A stretch of DNA of 64,000 nt from Ulota crispa (GCA_963920765.1 OY987247.1:16836471-16900470), one strand, 5' to 3'. Counted from the first letter of the stretch, positions 23,992 through 37,018 are shown. Notes: generated by a model from the letters alone, not told the origin. A program made the numbers and translations.

Positions 23992-25542
23992 AGCAACTTT
24001 ACATAAAAAGTTGAGGTTGAGTTTTAACCTTTGACACTCTCAATTTTGGCATCCTATTGGTTGACTTTTCAAAAATAACCTTATTGGGCTTTGTACTAGG
24101 AGTTAAGGCCAAATTCTGAAAACATATTTTGATGTTTCAGAAAAAATTGAACATGACCCCAACTTTAGAAAGTGAGTCTTCCACAAATGCAAGTCCAATT
24201 CTTGGCCTTATGGCCAGTGTCAAATTTTATCAAAATTAATATATTTATGATAAATAGTATTATTTGATACAATCAACACTACAGAGTGGAATGAAAATAT
24301 CAATAACTCCACCTCGTTCCTTTTGTTTTTATCCCTTTTCTCTTAGGAGTTAGGACAGTCAAAATTTGCACTAGCAGCGTCAACTCTTTGACCTCAAGCC
24401 TTGGCATCCAAGGAAATTTGCCCCCACAATACTCTTTTTACAATGGATGCTTGGTGCCATTCTTGAAGCCATTTGGGCTACAATTTTGGTCAAAAGGGCA
24501 CCAAGTTTTCATGACGTTAACTTATGGCAATGTTTGAAGAGAATTTAAGTTCCATATGTAAAAATTCAACACTTCTCATTTTCAACCAATGTTTTTGATT
24601 GCATGCACCGGATATTGCCTATGTACCATGATTACGTATTCATGAAAAAATTGACCAGATTTTATTTGCTAACTTCAAATTTCAACCAGTTTTTCTGTCA
24701 TTTTGTTTGGCCGACTTTCTATTGTTTTTCTGATCTCCCCTCATTGACCCTTTGTGTAAAACGGCCCTGAGTCCCCCATTTTGAAACTTTTAACCTTTTA
24801 ACTTTTCAACTTTAGATACATCAGCAGAAAAATGAGACATGAGACATAGAACGTGGGACTTGAGACTTGGATTGGGACGTAAAGTAAACCTTCTCCCAAG
24901 CATGAAGTGACACCCACCCTTTAATAAATGTGCTAAAACTCAAATTTAAATCTCTAGGTCTTCACAATTCTATAAAAGCTACAATAGTCTTTTTAGTAGA
25001 CCTTTTCTGTAGCTATAAACGTGGCCAAATGTAGCCACAAAAGAAAAAGATTGCCTTCAATGGACATGGATTTGAAGCAATTTCGCGTGTTTCAGAGGGT
25101 GCTGCAATTAAGTCTCAAATCAAGGGGATTGGCTCTAGAGATGGCTGTGTGGGAAACAAGGGGCCCCCAATTAGCCATAATTAATTTCCCAGAGCCTTTC
25201 GAAGTTATCCGAACCCATACCTCCATTTCTGGGACTCCCTTCCAATAATTCCTTATGAAAAACTTTAGCTTCATACCCAATGTATTAGCGACACGTACCC
25301 CTCGAATGCAAGCCATAGTGCTATACTGAAAAATGGATAACAGTATCCACGTATGCACGTATACTTGTAAAAGCAATTATTGTTAACTTTTGTGCAAACT
25401 TTGGCGATCCTGAATTCCTGATCACTATTCTCAAATGTGGATGAATTTAGCGAAACTTTACTAATTTTATTTAATTTTATTGCTGCACCAAATTATACTA
25501 TGAATCGTACACAAGTTTTTTCAACTAAGCTTACTTCACCCC
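23992..25542. other. AT-rich spacer
   Basis: No convincing gene. The overlapping ORFs at 25021-25248 (plus) and 25092-25376 (minus) have no recognisable domain. Confidence 0.4.
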
Positions 25543-25789
25543 ATAACCCCTAAAGGATGTTGCCTACCAAAAGTGTTGTCTGCATTTGTACAAGAATCAT
25601 TTAGTGCTTGAAGAAACTATTTTATGAAAAATGCCTAAAATTTCCCAAAAAATCCTAATTGACCAATAGTATGTTTATGACTTGACTTGAAATTTACAAC
25701 TTCAATGGGATTCATATGTTATTCAAATACCTTATCCGTATACAACACAAGAGTCTGTATACAAAACAACAACATCCTTTAGGGGTTAT
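25543..25789. mobile_element. TTAA-like element, family G copy 1
   Basis: It is 247 bp, with ends CCCCTAAAGGATGTTGCC and ACATCCTTTAGGGG. Flanks are ATAA and TTAT instead of TTAA. Copies lie at 47899-48143 and 50484-50718 and share TACCAAAAGTGTTGTCTG and TATACAACACAAGAG. Confidence 0.8.
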
Positions 25790-26134
25790 GCTAGCTTGTA
25801 CTAATTCTAGAAATACATGTGAATTTGTAAAGCGTATTGATAAGGTAGGTCACGATCATTTTGGTTAATTCAAAGTAATGTGGGGTTATAATATTTGAGT
25901 ATTGTCTCAAGTAGTAAGGCTCCTACAATCCAAAACTTGAAAGAAATTTTGCTTGCATGCAATTTGATTAGCAATTGTGTGAAGGATGCTGCATTTTGGA
26001 AGTTTTGCCACCACGTTGCTATTGGCCAGGATGAAATGGTCCCCTTATTGCTTCTTGCGTGGATGAATGGGGCTAGGATCTTGATAAACTCCTTAATGAG
26101 TTTGTGGGGCTAAATAAGAAAGCGGGTTTTTTTC

Positions 26135-26532
26135 GGGGACAGACTTGGGAGACACCTCCCAATTGCTAGGGAGACACCCCTATAGCCTTAAATTTGAGAT
26201 TATTGTTATGTTGAAATAAGAAATTAAATCAAAACAATATTTTAACGCACATGTGTATATTCAAGCATTGCAAACATATGATAAACATGTCTTATTTGTG
26301 ACATGGTCAAGAGTTAAACTTACAAACAAAAAAATGACTAGTTTTAACTCTTGACCATGTCACAAATAAGACATATTTGCTATATGTTTGGAATGCTTGG
26401 ATATGCAAATGTGCGCTAAAATATTGTTTTGATTTTATTTCTTATTTTGACATAAAAAAATCTCAAATTTAATAGGTTGGGTTGTAGGGGGTGTCTCCCT
26501 AGCAACTAGGGGGGCGTCTCCCTAGTTTGTCC
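26135..26532. mobile_element. Foldback element with GGGAGACACC arms
   Basis: This is a hairpin of about 398 bp. Left arm GGACAGACTTGGGAGACACC is matched inverted by the right end. The loop lies near 26315-26340 between GACATGGTCAAGAGTTAA and its complement. T-rich flanks (TTTTTTTC on both sides) could be an 8-9-bp duplication, suggesting a Mutator-like origin, but low complexity makes this weak. Confidence 0.75.
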
Positions 26533-27075
26533 TTTTTTTTCTAGCTTCTTGTAGCCAAATTTGAAAAAGCTTTATTCAATTTTGGCTAATGGATTTCCCT
26601 CCCTCTCAAAATTCTCCATCTATGTGCAGGCACACATGCATGTTCTTATTCATGTACATCGCCAAAAGAAAACCCTTGGAAGAAAGCTTTGCTTTTTCAT
26701 ATTTCAAAAATTGTGAGAGTTTGGAATATCACTATCAAGAGATTGAATTTGAGATATTTGAATTCACATTTGGATCCAAAGACTATGATTTTAGTTTAGA
26801 AACCTCAAAAGGGGACAAAATTGACCAACCCCAAAATAAAGGCAATTTTATACTTACACCCTAGGTCTATAAAAAAACGGAGTCTTTGCACCTTGACCCA
26901 AAAATATGAATATGCAATAGACAAAACCTTGGCTCCATTCATTTTGGCAAGGGGGCAATGAGGGGATAAGGTAGTATGCTCAAAAACAATCACTTTAAGG
27001 GTTGGTTGGATTTTTCATGCTCTTCCCAAGATAGGAAGAATGTTTGCCTAATTTTCAAACAAACAAAAACAAAGA

Positions 27076-27782
27076 TTAACCCCGACAAGACCAAGCCCCC
27101 TTTTTGGAGATAAATGGGATCTTAGGCATGTACCTAGTGCTAAACGACTTTGCATGATTTCTTGAAACTTCTATAGAAGATGGGGAATTCAAAGATCTAA
27201 GTGGGCATCTAATTTTTTCTTCATTGTGACACTTATTGAAGAAGTTAAAAATGAATTTCTGGAAAAAGGTTCAGATTGGGCAACCCAAAAATTTCTTAAA
27301 ATTTGAATTAAAATCAAATATAAATACAAAATAGGTTCATTAGACTTATATATAGGTGGGGAGCTTTGAATCATTCAATTTTCATTGATGAGATGAAAAT
27401 TATGAGAAATTTTTGTTTGCGAGTAGGTGTGATTTTGAGAGGAACCATACCTATCTGCATTTCATCTCATCAATGGAAATTGAATGATTCTAAGCTCCCC
27501 ACCTATATATAAGTCTAAATAACTTATTTCATATTTTTTCTTATTTTTAATGCAATTTTTAAGAATTTTTTGGGCTATTCGATCTGGACCTTTTTCCAAA
27601 AATTCATTTTTAACTTCTTAAATAAATGTCAAAATGAAGAAAATATTAGGTTCCCACTTAGATCTTTGAATTCCCCATCTTCTATAAAAATTTCAAAAAA
27701 TCATATAAAGTAGTTCAGTTGTAAGTACATGCCCAAAATCCCATTTGTCCCCCAAGGGGATAGTTGGTCCTTTAGGGGTTAA
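27076..27782. mobile_element. TTAA element, family C copy 1 (palindromic)
   Basis: It is 707 bp, with ends TTAA CCCCGACAAGACCAAG and GGTCCTTTAGGGG TTAA. Most of it is one long inverted repeat with arms of about 330 bp meeting near 27430. The half-element matches parts of C3 and C4. Confidence 0.9.
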
Positions 27783-27994
27783 ATGTAACACAATTTTTTC
27801 ATAACTTTTGAAGCATTATTGAATTGTTGATGAACTTTCAAAGTTTTCTATAGTAAACACCTATTTGTGACTTATAGGTCCAAAATTTGTCCCCTTGCAA
27901 ATTGTAAAGAGATAGGTGAAACCAAAGAGTTTGATTTGCTCTTGCAAAAGGATATGCCTTTTTTTTGTTCACTCAATGACTAGAGAGGGCCCAT

Positions 27995-28909
27995 TTAACC
28001 CCTAAAGGATCAAGCCCCCTTTTTTACAACGTAGCACTTTTGGACAGGTACTTGTGATTGGAGACTTTCATATTTTAGGCTGAAATTTTAATAGAATTTG
28101 GAAACAAGGTTTATCTTTTGTTTGAATTAGATTTCATGACATTTGGAAGTATGAATAAGAAGATATGACCTAAAATGTTGTTTTTTTCTTTCAACGGGCA
28201 ATCCGAGCAGATTTTTAAAAATCCCTTTTTTCAAAAATAAAAAATTGGACTTGGTTAAGGAGATTTATGTGAATGTGGAAAGCTTTGAATCATTCTATTT
28301 TTATCAATGAGATGAAAGTTATGAGGAGTTTTTGTTAGCGGGTAGTTATGGATTCTGTACTCTAAAATAAACTTTGACGTCCTTTATTTTACTCATTTTT
28401 CATTATTTTGGAAATAAAACAAAGCCAAAGGATGTAAATTGTTTATTACAACATTGCAATAGTTGAGATTGGCATTTTTCATTTCCATAAGTCAATTCTT
28501 AACAATTTAGTGTTTTGAATCATTCTCTACTTCTACTTACTATATTTTTCCCATATGTTGTACTATTCCAAATGATTTGAATTTTTTTTACATGTATTCT
28601 ACTTAGGTGGAATAAGGAATCTAGAGAAGCACTACCCACACAGCCTTTTTTCCTTAGGAATTTCACCTTCTAAAGGGTAGTTGCTTGATTTTTGACAAGA
28701 CGTTTCCAAATACTCAAATCATTCTATCTTCCATTCCATGCAATAGGAAGTTCTGCATTTTTTTCCAAATGTTCTAAAATTATCTTGCTACAAGATCCGA
28801 CAATTACATATGCATAGAAATGTTCTTCTTTTGAAATTTAGTTGATGCTCTAAAAATGACAATTTTGGAGAGTTTTGATGAAAACCCTCCTTGATCCTTT
28901 AGGGGTTAA
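27995..28909. mobile_element. TTAA element, family C copy 2
   Basis: It is 915 bp, with ends TTAA CCCCTAAAGGATCAAG and CTTGATCCTTTAGGGG TTAA. Shares blocks with C4 (GATGAAAGTTATGAGGAGTT, AAACTTTGA.GTCCTTTATTT) but is not palindromic as a whole. Confidence 0.85.
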
Positions 28910-30406
28910 GGACCATTGCACATCCATTCTTGAGCTAATTATAAAGATGCTTTAGGTGTGAGAGTTGCCATTCAAAGAGACTACCTTGGTTTACCTCAAG
29001 CGTTGCTACTTAAGCAACACCACAAAGTCATGACCAAATCCTTAACTACTACAAAGGCAAGACTGCAATGTACGAAGAAAAAAAAAAAAAAAAAAAAATC
29101 AGCTGAATGAAATGTGAAAAAATTGATTGAAGTTTAAATCAATTACCTATAAACCAACTAAGTTTTTTGAATTTTTGAATTTATAGTGTAAGCATATAGG
29201 CAATATATGGTGCATGCACTAAAAACTAGTTGAAAATGAGAAATGTTGAACTTTTGTTGAAAAAGCTTAAAATCTCCCCGCACGCTGACAAGAGGCATAC
29301 CATTCTTTTACTGAGTTGACAAGATTCACTCAGCCTAGTGTGAAGAGACCTTGCAATATTCAAAGTCTTGCACAAATTTAAATAACTTCATAGTACTACA
29401 TTTGAGTTATTGACACACTCAACAATATTTACACGCCACTTGAGCTGGTTTTTTATCATCATTTTTGAACAGATTGATCCTAGTTATTCTATGCTAGGAA
29501 TTTGGTTATTTCATCTATTTTTTAAGAGCGAAGTTTGTAAAGTATTTTCATAGCCAATATCACAATGAGATCAAGTTTATAGCCAAATTTTGCCCACAAA
29601 AATTGAGCTGGAGAGAGGGGGTATGGAAGGAGAGTCCATTGCCTACTTTTTTATTACTTTTTCAATTCTGGTGGGTGCCGGCGTGCCGCAAGGGCAATCA
29701 AGGACAACCCCCTTGATACATTGTCTTTAAAGCAAAATATTTAAATAGTAAGGGTAGTATTCATTACATACTATTTACGCACTCTGGTGTAACATTATTG
29801 TCCCAGATGTGAAAAAGATGGAGCAAGCCAGCGCAGAAGGGCATGTTAAAAGAAAATGGATTTATGGAGATTCTCAACTTGGTTATATAAAAGATAGTCT
29901 TCATTATTTCTAATGCTGACTACACGATGGAGAAATTGGTGCAGTTAATGAAAGGGGTCACACTATAGCATGTTCCAAATACCAGGGAATTTTCCAGAAT
30001 TTATTGGTCAGAAAAAGGTTGAGAGTCGAGAATAGGAATGACATTTCACCCTAAGCTCCGGCGCACTTTAACTGTTTTTTTTGGAAATTTTGGAATTGAG
30101 AAATTGAAGGCCCATTCTCAAGGCATCCTCAATCCAGACCCTGCATCAGTGTTCGGCAACGGCAATTATAGAGGTTTGTCATGTGACTTCAAGCGTCGCA
30201 AGCAATACACTCTCTCATTTGGCGCAATGCACACCAATAGAGAAAAACATAAATTTGGATTTTGTCAAGTTTTTTTGACGGGATCTCTATTTTTGGCTTG
30301 CAAACTAGTTGTCATTTCTCTAATAGTAGTATATATAACAATTTGAAAAACTCTTGAGGGAGGTTGAAACTATTGGGTGTAGCCCAAGTTTTGCTATCCC
30401 CTATAA
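28910..30406. other. AT-rich spacer
   Basis: No gene recognised; includes an A-run at about 29079-29098. The plus-strand ORF 30038-30346 has no supporting features. Confidence 0.4.
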
Positions 30407-30749
30407 GGGCGGCTTCACACTATGGCCGAAGGTCGAGAGGCCGTCGGTCTACACCAATCAAATTGCACAAAGCCGAGAGTCCGGCCGCTCAAGCCTTCAC
30501 ACTAGAGGCCAAACTCCAAAGGCCGTCATCCGCCATTTGCCTACATGGCAGCACTTTATCAACCAAGGTTGACAACCTCTCAAAAGGAAGTTGGGGTCTA
30601 GCAAAAATGGAGACCCAAACTATGTGCGAGAGGCTATCAGTTTCAGCATTTATTTACTATTTTCAGCAGATTTTCTTGGCCTCTGGGCAAAGTTTGGCCA
30701 CTCAATTTGAGGGCCTCTTGACTTGGCCAGTCATAGTGTGAAGCGGCCC
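30407..30749. mobile_element. PIF/Harbinger-like MITE, copy 2
   Basis: It is 343 bp. The ends GGGCGGCTTCACACTATG and CATAGTGTGAAGCGGCCC are flanked by a perfect TAA duplication (30404-30406, 30750-30752). Homologous to 13246-13708. The ORFs at 30354-30741 are inside the MITE and are not genes. Confidence 0.9.
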
Positions 30750-30752
30750 TAA

Positions 30753-32176
30753 GATCAGATCCCACATGCAAGGTGCTTTGGATTAGGTTTGTAGTTCTCA
30801 AGCTAGAACCCACCATGAGAGTGCCGCTACAAAGTTGATACACCTGGTGGATTGAGGATGCTCTCATTGGCACGTTGGACACATTTCCTTAATAATGTTT
30901 TATCTTCCTTTCCAATGTGAGTTCAAACAAACATTCCTTAAATGGGTTTGAGGAAGTTGTTGGAAAACATGTTGAGAACATTTGTGTCATTGACTTGCTA
31001 AGAGTTTACATTTGTTTTTGAAAATTTGTGTCCCCCGACCTTGCTCTTCCAACGTGCTTCATAATAGTCAATTGACTAATCATCAAGTGGAGTATAGGAT
31101 AGAGCTCACTAAACATAGGATGGATAGTAATTTCAAGGGCCCTTAACACTCTGGGTTTGAGTGTCAAGAAAATATTTTAAAGAGCTTGGAGCACTTATCA
31201 TCCAAGTATTGCATGTGTTAGACCATTTGCGTGTAACGTTGCTAGTGCTTTGAGCAAGTTTGTTTTTCACATGACGTATTCTCTAATTCCAAATAAATAA
31301 TTAGGTGGTTCTTGAAGACTCCCCAAAAAATAGAAACAAGTATATGGGGCCTTTCAGCCTTTAGGTGGTGGAGATTTTTGAAACTTTTGTGTACATTTAG
31401 TTTCTATTTATGTTTTTTATTTTATTCTTATTCATTCCTTTGAAATTTTTGCCAATGAGAGTAAAAACATTGGTGAAGTATTTATAACAATGTTAGTGGC
31501 AAACACATTAGTCACTAAATGTGTCAATGAAAAAATAGGCACAAGATTTTGCTCTAAGAATTTGGTGTATGAACCAAGACATGGTAAATGCCTTTTCATT
31601 GCACTTTTGGCTTCTCAAAAAAATCCATGAAGCGTATAGTGTCCGTGCAGCCTACATTTGTACAATATTGTGGCTTGAAATACTATCAAATGAATTACAC
31701 TATTCTTTGCATATTTTCTTGACATTTTTTTACAATACTAGTGAATATGATTGGACTCTTACGTTTATTTGCACTCATTAGCGATGTAGTTTTGATTTTC
31801 TAGCTATAACACTCCAACGATGCTCTAGTTACTAGAAAAGTTAATGGACTTTAGTTTAGTTGAATTACAATCACATAATCCAATGCAAAAACATTAGTTA
31901 TACTTGGACAAAAAAAAATCAAGGAAGAAGTTTTAAGGCCCTATTAGGTTTAATTTTAAGGACACGTGAGAAAATAACACACAAAAGATTATAGTTACAG
32001 CTCTAGCCCTCTCTAGAACTCTTAATTGGTTGATTGTAATGAAAAGTATGGAAAATTCCAAAATTTTGACTAGTGAAAACCAACACTATCATCCATCCAC
32101 TAATTATTACTAATGCCACCTACATCTTGGTTGCACAATTTCTAAAAAGAAATTGTATTGTACCTATATATATAAA
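30753..32176. other. AT-rich spacer
   Basis: No gene or element ends are recognised. Confidence 0.4.
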
Positions 32177-32502
32177 AGGTAGGAGGCTCATAAATGGAGC
32201 ATCTAAGGGCTGAAACTGAATTTTGGGTAGGTGAAACTCCTTAAAATGATTTTCAGTAAACTTCCTCTGAAAGACAAGAAGAATTGGCATCTAACCCAAG
32301 TTATTTCATATTTTTTGGAACTTTGTGGAATTAGTTATGAATATATGAAGTGGAAAGGCCATAGGGCTCTATAATGGAGCACCTCCTCAAATGTACATGA
32401 CATGTACATTGTTGAAAGATAATGAAAACAGCATGTACATAATGATTACATTTGAGGAGGTGCTCCATTTTAGAGCCTGCTCCAAATTTGAGCCTCCTAC
32501 CT
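32177..32502. mobile_element. AGGTAGGAGGCTC-family MITE, most intact copy
   Basis: It is 326 bp, the same size as the RPL4 intron 2 copy and collinear with it. The ends are perfect inverted repeats; the right flank is TA and the left flank is AA, so one target copy has mutated. Confidence 0.85.
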
Positions 32503-33206
32503 TATGCGCATTTTTATCAACAATGCTGGAAAAAAATTGATTGCATTATTATGAATAAACGTTTCCAAGAAATTGTTAGAATAGCAATTGTTTATGTAAA
32601 TAGTTTCAAATCAACATGTTTTTTTACAATTTAAACCAATTGATAATACACTAAAATGCGGATTTTTCCTGGACATTGATTGAATCTATCTAGGGGAACA
32701 TTTACCCTAAATTAAAATTTATTTTCTTTCATATATTGATAGTTCTTTACATTTCAAAAATAAGCTAAAAATAACTATGACTATCGTCTTATAAATTTTA
32801 GTGCAATGTTTCATTCCAATATTTTTGATTCAAACCCACTCTACAAAACATGGCTTTAAAATTGACCAAATAATCCATATCAATAATGTTTGTTCTCTTG
32901 TTATAACTTAGACACTGTAATGGCTACAATCATTCAAAACAATTATAATTAGGAGCAGTTCACACTATGTCCCAAGTTCCATTGAAATATGAGAATTTGA
33001 TTAGTGAAGAGTCAAAAGTTGAGACTTGACGGTTCACACTACATCCCAAGGCCCATGTCTCAGTTGCTTACATGGCAACATTATTTGGAAGTTTTGGCGC
33101 CAAAAAAGGTGGGACTTCACTCAAAGTTTGGGTTGACCATTTTGCTAGACCCAACTTTCAACCCAAGTCCCACCAATATGTTTGCATAAAACATTCATGA
33201 CTTTCT
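32503..33206. other. Spacer with a decayed PIF-like end
   Basis: GGAGCAGTTCACACTATG at about 32952 resembles the PIF-like MITE ends, and a TTCACACTA block recurs near 33032. No intact element was delimited and no gene is seen. Confidence 0.3.
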
Positions 33207-34310
33207 TTAACCCCTAAATGTCCAAGGCACCAGATTTTGGTGTTTAAAAAACTTCAAGAAACTTTGAAACTAAGTTGAAACTTGAAAGCACAAATTTCAT
33301 AGTTTTGAGGTTTTTCTTTTTTTTTTGGAAAAGTTGCGCACTGAAGTTAGCTTCATCATTCAAATTTGATTTCCTCCATACCTTATTCCGATTGTTTTTG
33401 GTGGAAGGTTAATCGCAAGCATACATTTTGTGTCATGAATAGTGTTGTGAATAGTGTCACATGGCCTATGAGAAATTGCCACATTGAGAAGACAAGCATC
33501 AAGTTGAGCAAAAGGTGATGATTTCCCTTGGGCACTCCCTTGGGCAATAAGGCCCTTTTTACTAAAATTTTGACATCTAACAAAATTTAAGAGTGTTTTT
33601 GAGTTAATTTCACTTGGAATTTCTTTGTTGTTAAAATTAGAATTCATTCATTATTGAATTTTCTTTCATTCATAATGATTTTTGGTTAATAATTAGGAGT
33701 TATAACTCGTAGAAAATTGCATTAGAATCTATGTTTTCATGTAATGTAGTTTTTGTTGAGTTCCTTGTTTCCAACGCAGATTTGAGTTCCTTGTTTCTAA
33801 CGCACAATCTGTGTTGGAAACAAGAAACTCAACAAAAATTACATGAAAACATAGATTCTAATGCGGTTTTCTACTAGTGAATTAAAAAAAACTATTTGTA
33901 TTAGGCAGCTGTGCTTGGACACTTGTGTTCCATGCTCATTTATGAAACTGTGGTCATGGATTTGGAAGGGGGACCATTAGTTTTCAAGTAACAACAATAA
34001 AGACTAAAGCATCCTAGATGGTTGTTTCCCAATTTTGTGTCAAAAAGTTGCCAATTTACATTAGAAGTTTTGGGCAACTCCTAAAACAACAAAAAATTCC
34101 ATACTCATCATCATTCAATCACAAGTATCTTAAAATCTACGTAATCATTTTGGATTTTTTTTGGGTAGTGCCATCTAGAAGCCTTGAAGTTCAAGATTCA
34201 ACAATTACAATTTTATTTTGATGTTTAATAATGATCTTATAGGGACAATTCAAAAACTTCAAAATTACCTTCTGAAAACAAGAAAAACACCCTTGGGCAT
34301 TTAGGGTTTT
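33207..34310. mobile_element. TTAA element, family M copy 1, with nested CACTA foldback
   Basis: The left end is TTAA CCCCTAAATGTCCAAGG. The right end, CCTTGGGCATTTAGGG, is followed by TTTT rather than TTAA where a long T-run begins. Bases 33207-33630 match the fragment at 60981-61370. A CACTA-type foldback lies at 33704-33879. Confidence 0.7.
33704..33879. mobile_element. CACTA-type foldback MITE, nested in family M
   Basis: The right end reads GGTTTTCTACTAGTG, the inverse of CACTAGTAGAAAACC; the left end AACTCGTAGAAAAT is its decayed partner. Arms of about 75 bp (ATTAGAATCTATGTTTTCAT) form a hairpin. Confidence 0.65.
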
Positions 34311-34336
34311 TTTTCTTTTTTTTTTTTTTTTTTTTG
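34311..34336 (-). repeat. A-tract just after the stop codon of the unrecognised gene
   Basis: On the minus strand, TGA is followed after only about 8 bases by more than 20 consecutive A, then G and eight more A. The tract separates the gene from the right end of the family M element. Confidence 0.8.
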
Positions 34337-34343
34337 CTTAGCA

Positions 34344-37018
34344 TCAAATTGGACTCTCTCCACATAAGTTCTTAGGATGCAATATCCAATGATCTTTTGC
34401 TACCACCATGTTGTGGTTTCGTTTCTCATTGGGCTCTTCAAAAAATATGATTTTCGTTTTAAAGTACAAGATTTCACATTCTTCCCTCATCAACTTCAAA
34501 ATGAGTTCTGACTCGTCAATAAAACATGTTTTCCCCATGTTTTTTCTTTTGAACAACATGCCTAGATGAAGAACCGAAACCCACTTATCAACAATATGTG
34601 GAAACATGTCTCTATAAGTTTCAAACTCTTGGTTATTTAGTGATAATTCTTTGATGGCTTCCGCATGACACCGCACTAAATACCGATCAAACCTTTCCTC
34701 CTCATGGATTGGCAACACTTGGGAACACCACCGTTGTATTCTTCGTTTCCTATAACCTTTAATGTCATGGTCTTTCACGTACCTTAACTCCGGATCCAAG
34801 TACCAATTTGCATACTCAGCACAAACGGGTACGTCCTCATTAACACAAGCATGCCTTATGAGCCTGTAAGGCCCACCCGGTCGAACGTAATCCCTGGTGA
34901 TATTAAAGAGGTACTCGATTTCCATACTTACATGTGCATGCACCATGCATTTTTCCTTCCATTTTCCTACCATGGGGGAAGTAGCACGGTGGTTAATGAA
35001 AAGTGTGCCATATGGTTAGACATCAATTTTAAAACATAATCAAGGATAATGCTATTTTGTGAGCGCAAAAGAGTGAGTCAACATTCCATGAGTAGGGTTC
35101 AAAATCAATCATACTATTAAAACCACAAAGACCTCTGTATTATCACATATTATCACATTTTTAGGTCAATTTTGGATTTCTCAACAATTCTAGTAATGAA
35201 TGCGTAACGCAGCTAGCACCAATTCCTAATGAAAAATTTAGAATAACAAGTTTTTCAAGAGATGAAAGTTTAAAATGCATAATTATAGGATCCTATGTAT
35301 GTGTTATAAGTGAAATTTAGTATTTTAACAAAATCCAAACTCATGGCTCACAACGCACAAATCCCCCTCACAATATAGCATTCCCCACGTAATCAACAAC
35401 CAACTTTAGTTTTGTTTTTTTGGTCAAGGGCATTTTACAACTTTTGGTTTTTTTGTAAAAACAGTGTTTATTTATTTTTGTTATTGCTGTGTTTATGTGT
35501 GTAGAACTTTTGCTCTAAAAAAAATGTTGATTTATTTATTTTTTACCAAATTTAACTAAATATGAACTATCCGAAGTTAGTGAGTGAGTTATGTAACCCT
35601 AGACTTGTTTTGATTAAATATTTTTAAACATGCAAAACTTTGGAAAATCTTAACAATGTGCAAAATATTGGGAAATCTTGAATGGTTAGGAATTATATGG
35701 TAAGACCAAATTTTACTTGAATAGCCCGTATATAGTTGTAAGTGGCTTGTTGATTAGAGTGAACTTACATTTCAAAGTGAAGATTAGTAGCACGGTAAGG
35801 ATTATATGAATTTTTTAATCCAACCAAGAATTAGTTTGTCAAACACATAATTTATTTTGAGAAATACAACGAAAACAAAACTAAGAATTGTTATGATTCA
35901 TATTTGAACGAAAAAACAATGATCGGGATTTATATTTTTTGGCTACTCATTTTTTAATTGTCATGGCGAATGACTTACCACATTCTTCAAACAAGTCTCC
36001 AACAAGTCCTTGAGGTTTGGATTGTGGTCTTCTACGTAATCTTTTTTGTTTGGCTTTTGCTAATTCTTCTTCGGTCAAAAATCTAAATTTATCTCCAGAC
36101 GTCACATCTTTTGTAGAGCCACTGTAATTTTCAAAGCTCTCTTCATCGGAATCAAGTTGGTGGATATCTCCTAGATTGTTTGTTTGAAATTTTTGTCAAT
36201 GATAATCAAAACGAAAAAAATCAAAAGAAAAAAAAAAAATATATTTTATTTGTTTGGTTATGAGTAAGGAATTATTATTTCAAAAATCCTGGCTACATAA
36301 GATAAAGTTTTGTGCAATGCTCTCTAACAAGTCCTTGAGTTTTTTGAAACTCAGCTAGCCAAAATTACAGCTTTGCCAAACAATAACAAGTTCCACATCC
36401 CACTTAGTATCTTTTCCATTAATATGATTTATAGATGTGTAACTTGAAATTGCTAATGTATAATTTCGTGGGATGTTATTGATTTTGAAGTGTGTTTGAT
36501 TGCTTTTCTTCACTAGTGGTTGCTGAGTAGCTGAGTTTTGAAGAACTCAAAGAACTTGTTGGAGGACACTACGTGCACACAAATTGTAAAATTGCGATAC
36601 ATTTTACAAGTACTTATTTGTATTCAATGGGAAGTTGAAATCTAACATGCTATAGTCATAAAATGTTGACAAAGTTAGTCAAGTATAATGTTTACTATGT
36701 ACAAAACAAATCAAATAATCAATAATTCATGTTGACATTGATTATGCTCTTAAAAACTTGAATTGATAATAAAACTCAGAAAATCCATAATCCGCTTACG
36801 TATGTTAGAAATAAACTATTAGTAAACACGATATTTTAAATGACACAAACACAAAGAAAAAATAGAGGTTTAGCATATTGTATGTGGGATACATAATAAA
36901 ATCAAATAACTCTTGTTGATCAACTTGTTTCAATATCTATTGCACCTTCAATTTTCGTGTCAGATTTAGGAGCATCAAGCTTAACTTCAACTCCAACTTT
37001 TCCTTCTTCTTTAGACAT
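34344..37018 (-). CDS. Unrecognised three-exon gene model (295 aa)
   Basis: On the minus strand I read exon 1 at 37018-36946, exon 2 at 36170-35979 and exon 3 at 34966-34344. All borders are GT-AG, phases match (1 and 1), and the joined length is 296 codons including TGA. The strongest part is exon 3, one open frame of 207 codons in AT-rich DNA; exon 2 ends at GTAAGT and its phase fits the exon 3 acceptor, which follows CTACTTCCCCC. Exon 1 (MSKEEGKVGVEVKL start) is weaker: its donor is GTGCAA. The product is acidic at the N terminus (LDSDEESFENYSG), then has a basic patch (AKQKRLRRRPQSKP) that could be a nuclear signal, then a globular region rich in Arg, Glu, Trp, His and Cys with YVRPGGPYRLIRH and NWYLDPELRYVKDHDIKGY. 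No signal peptide or membrane segment is seen. I recognise no family. It could be a lineage-specific gene or a captured host or transposon gene. Confidence 0.5.

Noticed and set aside
26589-26864. A 91-aa plus-strand ORF
   Set aside because: Its second half is homologous to repeat DNA at 39420-39520 and inverted at 39900-40010, so it is repeat-derived.
30354-30741. Overlapping ORFs of 72 and 125 aa
   Set aside because: They lie wholly or mostly within the PIF-like MITE 30407-30749; frames follow the inverted repeat, not a protein.
33207-34310. Long terminal repeat retrotransposon boundaries
   Set aside because: The similar segments at 33207 and 60981 are copies of a TTAA element, too far apart and lacking TG...CA ends, primer-binding site or polyprotein.
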